From positions 1-39,810 of the forward strand of contig SUXW01000013.1 of NCBI GenBank assembly GCA_015060765.1: DNA of 39,810 bases, read 5' to 3'. Positions within the stretch are counted from its first letter, which is position 1; each line of letters opens with the position of its first letter. The stretch is from Bacteroides sp. (GTDB lineage Bacteria > Bacteroidota > Bacteroidia > Bacteroidales > Bacteroidaceae). Shown here piece by piece: positions 1 through 8,324 of this stretch. Made by a program: the position numbers and the translations under genes. A model generated the notes under the pieces. It made no database searches and was not told the DNA's origin. It saw nothing but the letters and a program-made list of their open reading frames with translations.

Positions 1-115
1 AGTGCGAAGCCGGCCACAAGATTAGATTTCTCAGGGTCGTCGTAGACTACGACGTTGATAGGATGCAGGTGTACGCATGGAGACATGTTCAGCCGAGCAT
101 TACTAATTGCCCGTT
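1..115 (+). rRNA. 23S ribosomal RNA, 3' end (partial)
   Basis: The window opens inside the last domain of a 23S rRNA gene. The stretch containing GGGTCGTCGTAGACTACGAC, GTTGATAGG and the terminal TACTAATTGCCCG matches the conserved 3' end of bacterial 23S rRNA. The exact 3' end is not visible from sequence alone, and I place it near 115 to 125. The 5S gene follows after a spacer of roughly 90 bases that holds no tRNA. Confidence 0.9.
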
Positions 116-202
116 TTCTTTCATTTTCCAAGGTGCTATATACTTTTAGCGATATACTGATGATTATTTTTCGATGTGTCAATGGTCATTGATTTAACGA
201 TA

Positions 203-312
<110 letters not shown>

Positions 313-315
313 TTT

Positions 316-357
316 AAAAAGTGGATGTGTCTAAACACATCCACTTCTCTTTTTTTA
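316..357. terminator. Rho-independent terminator of the rRNA operon, shared with speA
   Basis: A perfect 10-bp stem (321-330 with 335-344) with a four-base CTAA loop is followed by a T-rich tract. A-rich sequence on the left side would allow it to work in both directions. It sits between the 5S gene (plus) and the stop codon of speA (minus), which converge here. Confidence 0.85.
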
Positions 358-2271
358 TATGCTACTCTCTAAATAAGTATAGCTATACAATCCTGAACGG
401 TAATTGGATATGAATTCTCTACCTTCATCGGGTGTAATAATGCCTTGTTTGATGGAACGGTTTACCCATACTTCAATGGATCGTGCCATTCGTTTAGGGT
501 CAAACTGTACATAATCCAATACATCAGCTATTGTTTCTCCTTCTATAATCTTATCGATTTCGTAAGTATTATCCTTCACTTTTATGTGAACGGCATTTGT
601 GTCTCCGAACAAATTATGAAGATCGCCTAATATTTCCTGATAGGCACCTACTAAAAATACACCGATATAATAAGGCGTTTTTTCTTTTAAAGAGTGTACG
701 GGTAGATGATAACTGTTGTTTCGGGTTGAAATGAAATTATCTATTTTCCCATCGGAATCACAGGTTATATCTTGTAACGTAGCATAGCGGTTAGGCTTTT
801 CATCCAATCGGTCGAGTGGCATTACTGGAAATATCTGATCGATAGCCCATGAATCCGGGAGTGATTGGAATAAGGAGAAGTTACAGAAATATTTGTCCGG
901 CAAACTACGTGAAATGGTTTTTAACTCATCAGGTGCATGTTTAGAAGAATTTGCCATTCCATTCACTTCTCGTGCAATAGACCAAAATAGTCTTTCTACC
1001 ACGGCTCTTGTCTCAAGATCGACTAATCCGATGTTGAACAGATCCAATGCTTCTTCCCTGATTTGCATGGCATCATGCCACATTTCAAGTAAGCGGCTAT
1101 TGGTCAGATTATCCCATATTTCGTATAAGTCTTTAACCAATTCGTGTGCATTTTCACTGATTTCCTCCTCTTCGCCAAATTCAGGCAAATGGGTACTGGC
1201 CAGTACTTCGAATACAAGGATGGAATGATGAGCAGCTAATGAACGTCCCGACTCTATAATCAGATTAGGTTGGGGAAGCTGATTCTTTTTACAAATGTCC
1301 ACAATGGAATAGATGGCGTCGTTTACATATTCTTGAATGGAATAATTGATGCTGTTACCGCTAATGGATGAATTGGTACCGTCATAATTGACTCCTAATC
1401 CGCCGCCTATATCTACAAATTGAATGTTGTAATTCATTTTTTGCAGTTGGACATAAAATTGCATGGCCTCCTTCAATGCAGTTTTGATTCGGCGGATATT
1501 GGTTACCTGACTGCCAATATGAAAATGGATAAGCTTGAAACTGTCTCGTAAATCTTCTTTGTCGAGAAGTGCCAATGCTTCGAAGAGTTCACTGGAATTC
1601 AATCCAAACTTACTGATATCTCCTCCAGATTCTTCCCATTTGCCACTTCCTGAACTGGCAAGTTTGATGCGGATTCCGATATTAGGCTTAATCTTCATTC
1701 GCTTCGACAATTCGGCGATAGTACGAAGTTCCATCATTTTTTCGACAACGAGGAATATCTTTCGGCCCATTTTTTGAGCGAGCAAGGCCAGCTTGATATA
1801 ACTCTCGTCTTTATATCCATTGCATATAATCATGGAGTCATTGTCGGAATTGATGGATAGTACCGCATGAAGCTCCGGTTTGGAACCAGCTTCCAATCCT
1901 ACATTGTAGTTTGTTCCGTGGTTCACTAACTCTTCGACTACCGGTCGCATCTGATTGACCTTAATGGGATAGATGATATAACTTTGAGCTGTATAGGTAT
2001 ATTCCTTAGCGGCTCGTTCAAAACATTTGGATATTTTGGCTATGCGATTGTTCAGGATATCTGGGAACCGTAACAAAACGGGTGTCGAAATATCGTGCCC
2101 TTGCAACTCTTCCAACAAATCACGGATGTCTATTTCTGGTCCTCCTTCTTTGGGAGTGACAGTCAGATGACCTTGCTGGTTGATGGAGAAATAATCCTTT
2201 CCCCAACTATTGATGTTGTATAATTCTGCTGAATCTTCTGTTTTCCACTTTCTCATTTTTCTTTTCATCAT
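355..2271 (-). CDS. speA: Biosynthetic arginine decarboxylase
   Basis: A PLP-dependent decarboxylase that converts arginine to agmatine, the first step of this polyamine route. The 638-aa length fits the SpeA family. The PLP-binding lysine is in SYIIYPIKVNQ (K104), followed by the family's GLEAGSKPEL, DIGGGLGVNYDG and ESGRSLAAHH motifs; the last is part of the phosphate-binding and active-site region. The reading begins MMKRKMRKWK; the first ATG directly follows the stop of the decarboxylase gene upstream (TAA then ATG, no gap). The family's usual start corresponds to M6 (position 2256), so either start is possible. It is last in a four-gene operon and ends at the terminator shared with the rRNA operon. 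Cytoplasmic. Confidence 0.96.
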   Translation of the reverse strand: MMKRKMRKWKTEDSAELYNINSWGKDYFSINQQGHLTVTPKEGGPEIDIRDLLEELQGHDISTPVLLRFPDILNNRIAKISKCFERAAKEYTYTAQSYIIYPIKVNQMRPVVEELVNHGTNYNVGLEAGSKPELHAVLSINSDNDSMIICNGYKDESYIKLALLAQKMGRKIFLVVEKMMELRTIAELSKRMKIKPNIGIRIKLASSGSGKWEESGGDISKFGLNSSELFEALALLDKEDLRDSFKLIHFHIGSQVTNIRRIKTALKEAMQFYVQLQKMNYNIQFVDIGGGLGVNYDGTNSSISGNSINYSIQEYVNDAIYSIVDICKKNQLPQPNLIIESGRSLAAHHSILVFEVLASTHLPEFGEEEEISENAHELVKDLYEIWDNLTNSRLLEMWHDAMQIREEALDLFNIGLVDLETRAVVERLFWSIAREVNGMANSSKHAPDELKTISRSLPDKYFCNFSLFQSLPDSWAIDQIFPVMPLDRLDEKPNRYATLQDITCDSDGKIDNFISTRNNSYHLPVHSLKEKTPYYIGVFLVGAYQEILGDLHNLFGDTNAVHIKVKDNTYEIDKIIEGETIADVLDYVQFDPKRMARSIEVWVNRSIKQGIITPDEGREFISNYRSGLYSYTYLESSI

Positions 2272-3441
2272 TTATGGGAGAGCTCCCATGCGTTGTTTAT
2301 AATCTTCATATCCAAATTCCCGAATCATACGAAATCCTGTCTGGCTATCATACAATACGATGGAGGGGTGTGTCACCCCATTAAAAACGGTCGTCTTGAC
2401 CATGGTGTAATGAATCATGTCGCGAAAGACAATCTTATCACCTATTGCGGGTTGCTTGGGCTCATCATACGACCAAGCACCATAGTAGTCTCCTGCCAGA
2501 CATGAGTTTCCACCCATATACCAACTTCCTTTATCTGTTGAAGGTTGCATACCCAGAATCGTCGGTTGATAGGGCATTTCCAAACAATCAGGCATGTGAC
2601 AGGCGAAGGAAACGTTCAACATCAGCGTGTTTCTTCCTCCGTTTCTGACTATGTCCTCTATTTGTGCCAACAAGATGCCTGTGTCCCAAGTAAAGGCACT
2701 ACCGGGCTCTAATATAACTCGGAGGTGAGGATGGCGTTGCTTGAATTCTTTCAATATACGAATCAATTCGTTATTGTCATAGTCTTGATGAGTCATTAAA
2801 TGTCCGCCTCCCATGTTTATCCACTTGAGATAAGGAAAGAATTTTCCAAATTTTTCTTCTACCGCTTGAAGCGTATGAAACAAATCTTTGGGGCGTGATT
2901 CACACAAAGCATGAAAATGAAGCCCTTCTATTCTTTCCGGCCATTCTTGTATATCGATGGAACGAATCCCTAAACGTGATTGGGGACTACATGGATTATA
3001 TAAATCCGTCTCTACCGTACTGTATTCTGGGTTTACTCGAAGTCCACAACTGACTCCTGCTTTTTGTGCTTTCTCTCCAAACCGCTTGTGTTGATTGAGC
3101 GAGTTGAAGGTGATATGGCTGCTATATGATAAAATATCATCTATTTCTTCTTGAGTATAAACAGGAGCGTAAGTATGCGCTTTGATGCCCATTTCTTCAT
3201 ATACTAATTGTGCTTCGCATAAAGAACTGGCAGTAGCTCCGTCGCTATGTTTACGTAGTAACGGAAATATTTCCCAAGTGGCATTGGCTTTTAAAGCGAC
3301 AATTATTTCCACCCCAGCTTCTTTTCTAACTTTGTCGATGACAGACAAGTTTTCTTTCAGTAGATCAAGATGCAGGATGTACGAAGGGGAGGGAGCCTCG
3401 TGGAGGTCCCATTCCTTCAATATCTTGTCTTTGTTTGTCAT
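2272..3441 (-). CDS. nspC: Carboxynorspermidine/carboxyspermidine decarboxylase
   Basis: A PLP-dependent alanine-racemase-fold decarboxylase that removes the carboxyl group from carboxyspermidine (or carboxynorspermidine) to give spermidine (or norspermidine). Visible motifs are the PLP lysine in IVALKANATW (K51), the HFHALCES segment, the glycine loop NMGGGHLM, EPGSAF, and GGNSCLAGD near residue 310 with the active-site cysteine. The length of 389 aa is normal. Its ATG overlaps the stop of the upstream synthase gene by 4 bases, which suggests translational coupling. It is followed without a gap by speA. In gut Bacteroidales with this operon the main product is expected to be spermidine, because putrescine rather than diaminopropane is made here. 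Confidence 0.95.
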   Translation of the reverse strand: MTNKDKILKEWDLHEAPSPSYILHLDLLKENLSVIDKVRKEAGVEIIVALKANATWEIFPLLRKHSDGATASSLCEAQLVYEEMGIKAHTYAPVYTQEEIDDILSYSSHITFNSLNQHKRFGEKAQKAGVSCGLRVNPEYSTVETDLYNPCSPQSRLGIRSIDIQEWPERIEGLHFHALCESRPKDLFHTLQAVEEKFGKFFPYLKWINMGGGHLMTHQDYDNNELIRILKEFKQRHPHLRVILEPGSAFTWDTGILLAQIEDIVRNGGRNTLMLNVSFACHMPDCLEMPYQPTILGMQPSTDKGSWYMGGNSCLAGDYYGAWSYDEPKQPAIGDKIVFRDMIHYTMVKTTVFNGVTHPSIVLYDSQTGFRMIREFGYEDYKQRMGALP

Positions 3442-4628
3442 AATTCCAGATCGATGTCAAACTTTTCCACCCAAGGCAACCCCTTTTCACCTAATTCGGC
3501 CAAGAACGGATCGGGATCGAATTCTTCTACATTATATACTCCTGCTCCTTTCCATAAGCCACGTGCAAACATGGATGCTCCGAGAGCAGCTGGTACTCCG
3601 GTAGTAAAACTTACTGCCTGTGTGCCTGTTTCTTTATAAGCTATTTCGTGGTCGCAGTTGTTGTAGATATAATAAGTACGTTCCTTGCCATCTTTGATTC
3701 CGCGGATTCGACAACCGATGGATGTTTGCCCGTGATAGTTAGCTCCCAATGATTTAGGGTCAGGTAGTACGGCTTTCAAGAATTGGATGGGGACAATTTC
3801 CACTCCATTGTACATAATGGGGTCGATGCGAGCCATACCAATGTTTTGAATGACGCGCAGATGGGTAAGGTATTCTTGTCCGAAAGTCATCCAGAAACGG
3901 GCACGTTTCAAAGTAGGATAATTTTTAACCAGTGATTCCAATTCTTCGTGGTAAATCAGATAGGATTCCCGTTCACCGATTTCCGGGTAATTCAAAGGCT
4001 GATGAATCTCATGCGGTTCGGTAGTAATCCATTGTCCGTTTTCGTAATAACGTCCCTTTTGGGTTACTTCGCGGATGTTGATTTCCGGATTGAAATTAGT
4101 GGCGAAAGCCATACCGTGGTTTCCGGCATTGCAATCTACAATATCCAAATAATGGATTTCATCAAAGTGGTGCTTGGCTGCATAGGCTGTGAAGATGGCA
4201 GATACTCCCGGATCGAAACCACATCCCAAGATGGCAGTCAGCCCCTTTTCTTTGAATCGGTCTTGGTAGGCCCATTGCCAACTGTATTCAAAATGAGCTT
4301 CATCTTTCGGCTCGTAGTTGGCGGTATCCAGATAATTCACTCCACATTCCAAACAAGCATCCATGATTGTCAGATCCTGATAAGGAAGTGCAACATTAAT
4401 TACAATGTCCGGTTGGAAGGAGCGCATCAACTGAATCAAGTCCTGTACATTATCAGCATCCACTTGTGCTGTCTTTATTCTGCCACCGCCTATTGCTTCT
4501 GCAATCTGGTCGCATTTGGATTTAGTACGACTTGCCAACATAATGTCTGTAAAGACACTATCTTGTGCGACTTTGTGTGCCACTACTGTTCCTACTCCAC
4601 CGGCACCGATAATTAAAACTTTTGACAT
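3438..4628 (-). CDS. Carboxynorspermidine/carboxyspermidine synthase (saccharopine dehydrogenase family)
   Basis: An NADPH-dependent enzyme of the saccharopine dehydrogenase family that condenses aspartate semialdehyde with putrescine (or diaminopropane) to carboxyspermidine (or carboxynorspermidine). The N-terminal Rossmann fold starts at once with VLIIGAGGVGTVVAHK. Further family segments are NVALPYQDLTIMDACLECG, LGCGFDPGVSAIFTAYAAK and FTTGVPAALGASM. The 396-aa length matches the family. It lies between agmatinase (55-bp gap after the agmatinase stop) and nspC (4-bp overlap). The context of agmatinase and nspC separates it from lysine-pathway saccharopine reductases. Cytoplasmic. Confidence 0.94.
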   Translation of the reverse strand: MSKVLIIGAGGVGTVVAHKVAQDSVFTDIMLASRTKSKCDQIAEAIGGGRIKTAQVDADNVQDLIQLMRSFQPDIVINVALPYQDLTIMDACLECGVNYLDTANYEPKDEAHFEYSWQWAYQDRFKEKGLTAILGCGFDPGVSAIFTAYAAKHHFDEIHYLDIVDCNAGNHGMAFATNFNPEINIREVTQKGRYYENGQWITTEPHEIHQPLNYPEIGERESYLIYHEELESLVKNYPTLKRARFWMTFGQEYLTHLRVIQNIGMARIDPIMYNGVEIVPIQFLKAVLPDPKSLGANYHGQTSIGCRIRGIKDGKERTYYIYNNCDHEIAYKETGTQAVSFTTGVPAALGASMFARGLWKGAGVYNVEEFDPDPFLAELGEKGLPWVEKFDIDLEL

Positions 4629-4683
4629 TTTAGATTATTAAGTTATTATAGATGCAGGGTACAGAATTGAGGACCCTGCGGAC

Positions 4684-5538
4684 TCAGTATTTGTGAAAGT
4701 TCATACTTAAAAATTGATAAATCAGTTTGGCAGCCAAGAAATCGGGTGCTTTGTTAGATGGGTTGGGACAAAGTTCCACTACATCGAGCCCTATCACCTG
4801 ATGATTCCTGATAATAGTTTTTAGCAAATTCATCACCTGTCGATAGCTTAACCCATCTGGTTCGGGAGTGCCGGTCGATGGCATATAGGCTGGATCGAGA
4901 ACATCCAAGTCGATGGTTATATAGACCTGTTCCTTCAGCTGGTTAGATACCTGCTGCATCCAATCTTCTGTCGAAGTATGGATTTGATGTGCATAGAATG
5001 TCCGTTCGGGAGTGATGTTTTGTCTTTCTTCGATGGCCGAGCTGCGGATACCTACTTGGGTAATGCTGTCACATACCTCTTTGGCTCGTGCCATTACACA
5101 AGCGTGGTTGTGAGAAGATCCTTCGTATACATTCCGCATATCGGAATGTGCATCCAGTTGTAGAATGGAAAAATCAGGAAAATGTTTGGCGGCTGCACGG
5201 AAGGCACCGATGCTAACTGAATGTTCGCCGCCAATGAGTACCGGAAACTTGCCGTCGGCGTATAGGACTTCCATCCGTTGCTGTACTTCTGCCGACATGT
5301 TTTCGGGACTATCGTTCGTGAGAATCGGGGGGAGTGTGGCAATCCCTCGTTTGTAGACTTCCGAATCAGTCTCTATATCGTAAAACTCCAAATTGTAGGA
5401 AGCTTCTAATAAAGCTTCAGGCCCTTTGTCCGCACCCTTTATCCAGGTGCTTGTTCCGTCATACGGTACAGGAAGAATTGCAATTGCAGCTGTTTCGTAC
5501 ATGGTTTCAGCAGCTGAAAAGTCCCCATATTTTCTCAT
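4684..5538 (-). CDS. speB: Agmatinase (ureohydrolase family)
   Basis: Hydrolyses agmatine to putrescine and urea. The two-manganese ureohydrolase motifs are all present in order: GGEHS, LDAHSD, SHNHAC, TIDLDVLDPAYMPSTGTPEP and GLDVVELCP. I chose the ATG at 5538, giving 284 aa and the start MRKYGDF. The open frame continues upstream for 51 codons, but that extension is Lys/Phe/Asn-rich, has no family resemblance and would make the protein too long. It is the first gene of the polyamine operon, so the operon promoter should lie in 5539-5775. No near-perfect TAnnTTTG element was seen there; a weaker TTTCTTTG is present on the minus strand. Confidence 0.95.
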   Translation of the reverse strand: MRKYGDFSAAETMYETAAIAILPVPYDGTSTWIKGADKGPEALLEASYNLEFYDIETDSEVYKRGIATLPPILTNDSPENMSAEVQQRMEVLYADGKFPVLIGGEHSVSIGAFRAAAKHFPDFSILQLDAHSDMRNVYEGSSHNHACVMARAKEVCDSITQVGIRSSAIEERQNITPERTFYAHQIHTSTEDWMQQVSNQLKEQVYITIDLDVLDPAYMPSTGTPEPDGLSYRQVMNLLKTIIRNHQVIGLDVVELCPNPSNKAPDFLAAKLIYQFLSMNFHKY

Positions 5539-5775
5539 TTTTATTTCGGCATAAAAATCAAATTGAACGTTATTTATTAATAATGAGTGACAAAGAAAAT
5601 GGTTTTTATTGAGAAATGATGCCTTTTTGTACTTAATAAATCTTAAAACATGGACCACTGCTTGTTTTTTATTTCTTGCATTGCCATACAATTATTGTTA
5701 TAACTGCAAGGAAATTGGTCGGGAAATTTGCTTGAACAAGTTTTTTTAGGGAATATGTAGACCCTGAAGCAAGGA

Positions 5776-8082
5776 TTACTTAGATCCCGAAAGAATTCCC
5801 GTATCGTTATCCGAATTGTTGATGCGTTTCTTGCTATCTTTTTGTTGTTTTCCGAAACCAAAGTTAAAGGATAAGTTTACCATAAACAATCGGTTCAGTA
5901 CATCTGTATAGGCATATTGACGGTTGGAAGCCAATTGCGATAGATTCACCACTTCCTGATGGTAATCATTGGTGAATGGGTTAATGACAAAAGCCTGTAT
6001 ACTCCAACGACCTTTGTTATATCCAGCACCGAGCATGTGAATGGATTCTCCTTTCTGAATGGTTTCTCCTTGTAGATAGTGATAACTGGTGTTCATTTGG
6101 AATATCAACATCCAATTTTTATACATGGCAAAGGCATTACCTTGGAATCCCCAATTGGAATGAGTGTGCGTATAGGTGTTGCCTTGGCTGATGTAGCGGT
6201 TGAAGAAGGGCTGTAAACTGATGGAAAGATATTCTTTCCAAAGCTGTAGCTTGATATTTGTCTGTATATTCAGTCGGTGCAAACCTTTTTGGTTGTTGGT
6301 GGTACGGATGAATTTCCCGTTTTCGTAAAGTGTTTCCTCCATAATGGGCTTGTGGTCGTAACTGTATCGGGCAGACAGTTCCATGCTGACCAGTCGGGTG
6401 TTCCAACCGGCGGTAAGGCGATTGCTGAAATAGGTTACATTCTTCAAGTGTGGATTTCCTCGTCTTACCTGATAGGTGTCCATGCCTTGTTCTACATCAC
6501 TCAAATCGGAGAGCGAAGGAGCATAGCCGCTTAAATAGGCATTGTATTTCAAAAATATTCTGTCCGAAGGCTTATAAGAAAGGCTCAGTGTAGGACGGAA
6601 AATGTACTTTTCTTGTGAAGCATCCTTTTGCTTGTAATAAGTACGTGTACCACCAATTCCCAAGGTGTATCCCCATTTCCCAAAGTTTCTTTGATATTCG
6701 GTAAAGAAATAAGTTTCGGCCGTATTCATCGTTACTTGATTGTTTATATTACCATCGTATTGGTTATTCATGTATGATTGAGTATGTTTCAATCCGCTAC
6801 TGAATTTTCCTTTTCCCAAAGGGCGTTCATAGATGGCTTCTCCGATAAGAGAATATTTCTTTCCTTCCGTCTTCGAGAAGATTTCTATTGGAGTATTACC
6901 TGCTTCGGTCATGGAATAGATACGGCTATAATCACTATTCAGGTAAGTACCCACCAAATCAAAATAAAGATGTTGGTTGTTCTTTAGGTTCAGTTGGTAA
7001 TAGATATCTATGGAGGGTATGTTGGATGTTTCGTCAGAACGGTCCACGATGTGATATTCTTTGTCTTCTTGGTATAGTTTGCTGTTTCTGTCCCCAAAAC
7101 CGTGTGGAGTATCATTTCGCTTGTTGCGGAAGGTGATGCTCAGTAGACTTTTCTTATCGTTGGTATAATTATAGGTGGCCGACAAGTTCAGTCGGGAATA
7201 TTCAATGGGAGTAGAAGAACCAATCTCTTTGTTTATAAGTGTATGGTTGGGATAAATGAATGTCTCTGTATTTTCACGATTCCAGTCCAAATCTCGCCTT
7301 TCCATCGATGCTGCGATACTGAAAGAAGAACGATTATAATAGTATTTACTGGATAAGTTATAGTTACCGTAGCCCACTCGGTTTACTCCTTGTTCGATAT
7401 TGATTGATACATATCCACCATGCTCCTTGCGTTTGACGATGTAATCCAAAACACCGGCTGCTCCTGCGTAGCGTAAACTTGGATTGTCATGGTATTCAAT
7501 ACGAATAATATCTGCTGGACGGATGGATTGTATTTCTTCCTTGCTTACTTCTACACCATTGATTCTAAATTGTATGTTTTCGCCGAAGGTGGTAGAAACA
7601 GTTTTGTTGAGCGGATGAACGGTAAGGCCGGTTATCTGCATCCGTTGTAGGAGGTCTATCCCGTTATTGGCATATTTCTTTTGAGACTCGGTTGGCATAA
7701 TCATCTGCCGGTCGGTTTTGTGGATAATTGCTTGTCCGGTTACTTTCACTTCCTCTAAAACCGTAGAGGTTGCCTTCATTTTGATTTCTCCTAAAGGAAG
7801 ATGGTTGTTTAAGTTGACAAGTGACAATGTCTGTTTTTCGTATCCTATATACGAAAGAATCAATGTGTAGTTCCCGTCTTTTACATCGGATATCACAAAA
7901 TTTCCCTTTTCATCGGTCGTTGCGCCCATTATCAAAGTACCGAATTGGTCTTTTAAAGCTATACTTGCCCCGATAAGGGCAGAACTTTCATTGTTGTCTA
8001 CCAAACGACCACTGATTTTGTGAGCTGCCATGGTCATAGCTTGCATGACCAATAAGCAGAATAAATAAATGAACTTTTTCAT
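5776..8082 (-). CDS. Outer-membrane beta-barrel (TonB-receptor-like) protein with carboxypeptidase-D-like domain
   Basis: A 768-aa secreted outer-membrane protein. Residues 1-19 are a signal peptide, and about 23-110 form a carboxypeptidase-regulatory-like beta-sandwich (ISGRLVDNNESSALIGASI, GNFVISDVKDGNYTLILSYIGY). A plug-like region follows (about 115-215, including DLLQRMQITGLTVHPL and INGVEVSKEEIQSIRPADI), then a long aromatic-rich beta-barrel. The architecture matches the 'outer membrane beta-barrel family' (OMP_b-brl_3-like) rather than SusC: no SusD gene is adjacent and no clear TonB box is seen. The natural barrel end may be near FNFGFG, with a charged tail (KQQKDSKKR...) after it. 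Substrate unknown. It is transcribed away from a TPR/HTH regulator gene, a plausible controller. Confidence 0.85.
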   Translation of the reverse strand: MKKFIYLFCLLVMQAMTMAAHKISGRLVDNNESSALIGASIALKDQFGTLIMGATTDEKGNFVISDVKDGNYTLILSYIGYEKQTLSLVNLNNHLPLGEIKMKATSTVLEEVKVTGQAIIHKTDRQMIMPTESQKKYANNGIDLLQRMQITGLTVHPLNKTVSTTFGENIQFRINGVEVSKEEIQSIRPADIIRIEYHDNPSLRYAGAAGVLDYIVKRKEHGGYVSINIEQGVNRVGYGNYNLSSKYYYNRSSFSIAASMERRDLDWNRENTETFIYPNHTLINKEIGSSTPIEYSRLNLSATYNYTNDKKSLLSITFRNKRNDTPHGFGDRNSKLYQEDKEYHIVDRSDETSNIPSIDIYYQLNLKNNQHLYFDLVGTYLNSDYSRIYSMTEAGNTPIEIFSKTEGKKYSLIGEAIYERPLGKGKFSSGLKHTQSYMNNQYDGNINNQVTMNTAETYFFTEYQRNFGKWGYTLGIGGTRTYYKQKDASQEKYIFRPTLSLSYKPSDRIFLKYNAYLSGYAPSLSDLSDVEQGMDTYQVRRGNPHLKNVTYFSNRLTAGWNTRLVSMELSARYSYDHKPIMEETLYENGKFIRTTNNQKGLHRLNIQTNIKLQLWKEYLSISLQPFFNRYISQGNTYTHTHSNWGFQGNAFAMYKNWMLIFQMNTSYHYLQGETIQKGESIHMLGAGYNKGRWSIQAFVINPFTNDYHQEVVNLSQLASNRQYAYTDVLNRLFMVNLSFNFGFGKQQKDSKKRINNSDNDTGILSGSK

Positions 8083-8128
8083 GAAATTATTTTTCTTTTT
8101 TAGACGATTTTATACATTCTTATGGTTA

Positions 8129-8136
8129 CAAAGATA
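8129..8136 (-). promoter_or_regulatory. Putative -7 promoter element of the beta-barrel gene
   Basis: TATCTTTG on the minus strand fits the Bacteroidales -7 consensus TAnnTTTG and lies 47 bases upstream of the beta-barrel ATG. No clear -33 TTTG partner at the usual 19-21-base spacing was found. Confidence 0.5.
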
Positions 8137-8171
8137 GGTTGTATCCTTTGAAAAAGGGATTTATACGTACG

Positions 8172-8192
8172 ACTATTTGAACTGCAAATAGT
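8172..8192. repeat. Perfect 8-bp inverted repeat in the divergent promoter region (candidate operator)
   Basis: ACTATTTG and CAAATAGT are separated by 5 bases. The repeat lies between the divergent beta-barrel and TPR/HTH regulator genes, about 45-70 bases upstream of the predicted transcription start of the beta-barrel gene. This is a position where an activator could bind. Confidence 0.4.
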
Positions 8193-8297
8193 TTTGTAAG
8201 TAGCTGTATTATAATGTATTGTATTGCCTTAAAATCGAAAAAGTTTATATATCCCTTTTTTCTCTTTATATTATCTTCAATGAAAATAAAAAACGAT

Positions 8298-8305
8298 TAT
8301 TTTTG
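8298..8305 (+). promoter_or_regulatory. Putative -7 promoter element of the TPR/HTH regulator gene
   Basis: TATTTTTG fits the TAnnTTTG consensus, 19 bases before the ATG at 8325, which implies a very short leader. The -33 partner is not obvious. Confidence 0.4.
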
Positions 8306-8324
8306 TGTGAAAATTGATTGATAC

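Noticed and set aside
1..202. A tRNA in the 23S-5S spacer
   Set aside because: The spacer is only about 90 bases long and shows no cloverleaf elements.
5539..5691. N-terminal extension of agmatinase to the ATG at 5691
   Set aside because: The extra 51 residues have no family resemblance. The family start MRKYGDF is at 5538.
5731..5747. Terminator on the plus strand (palindrome CTTGAACAAG plus seven T)
   Set aside because: No plus-strand gene upstream ends here, and the palindrome leaves no proper loop.
5776..8082. SusC-type receptor of a polysaccharide utilisation locus together with the GH5 gene
   Set aside because: No SusD partner, and the architecture is of the OMP_b-brl_3 type. The GH5 gene has its own promoter and lies beyond a separate regulator gene.
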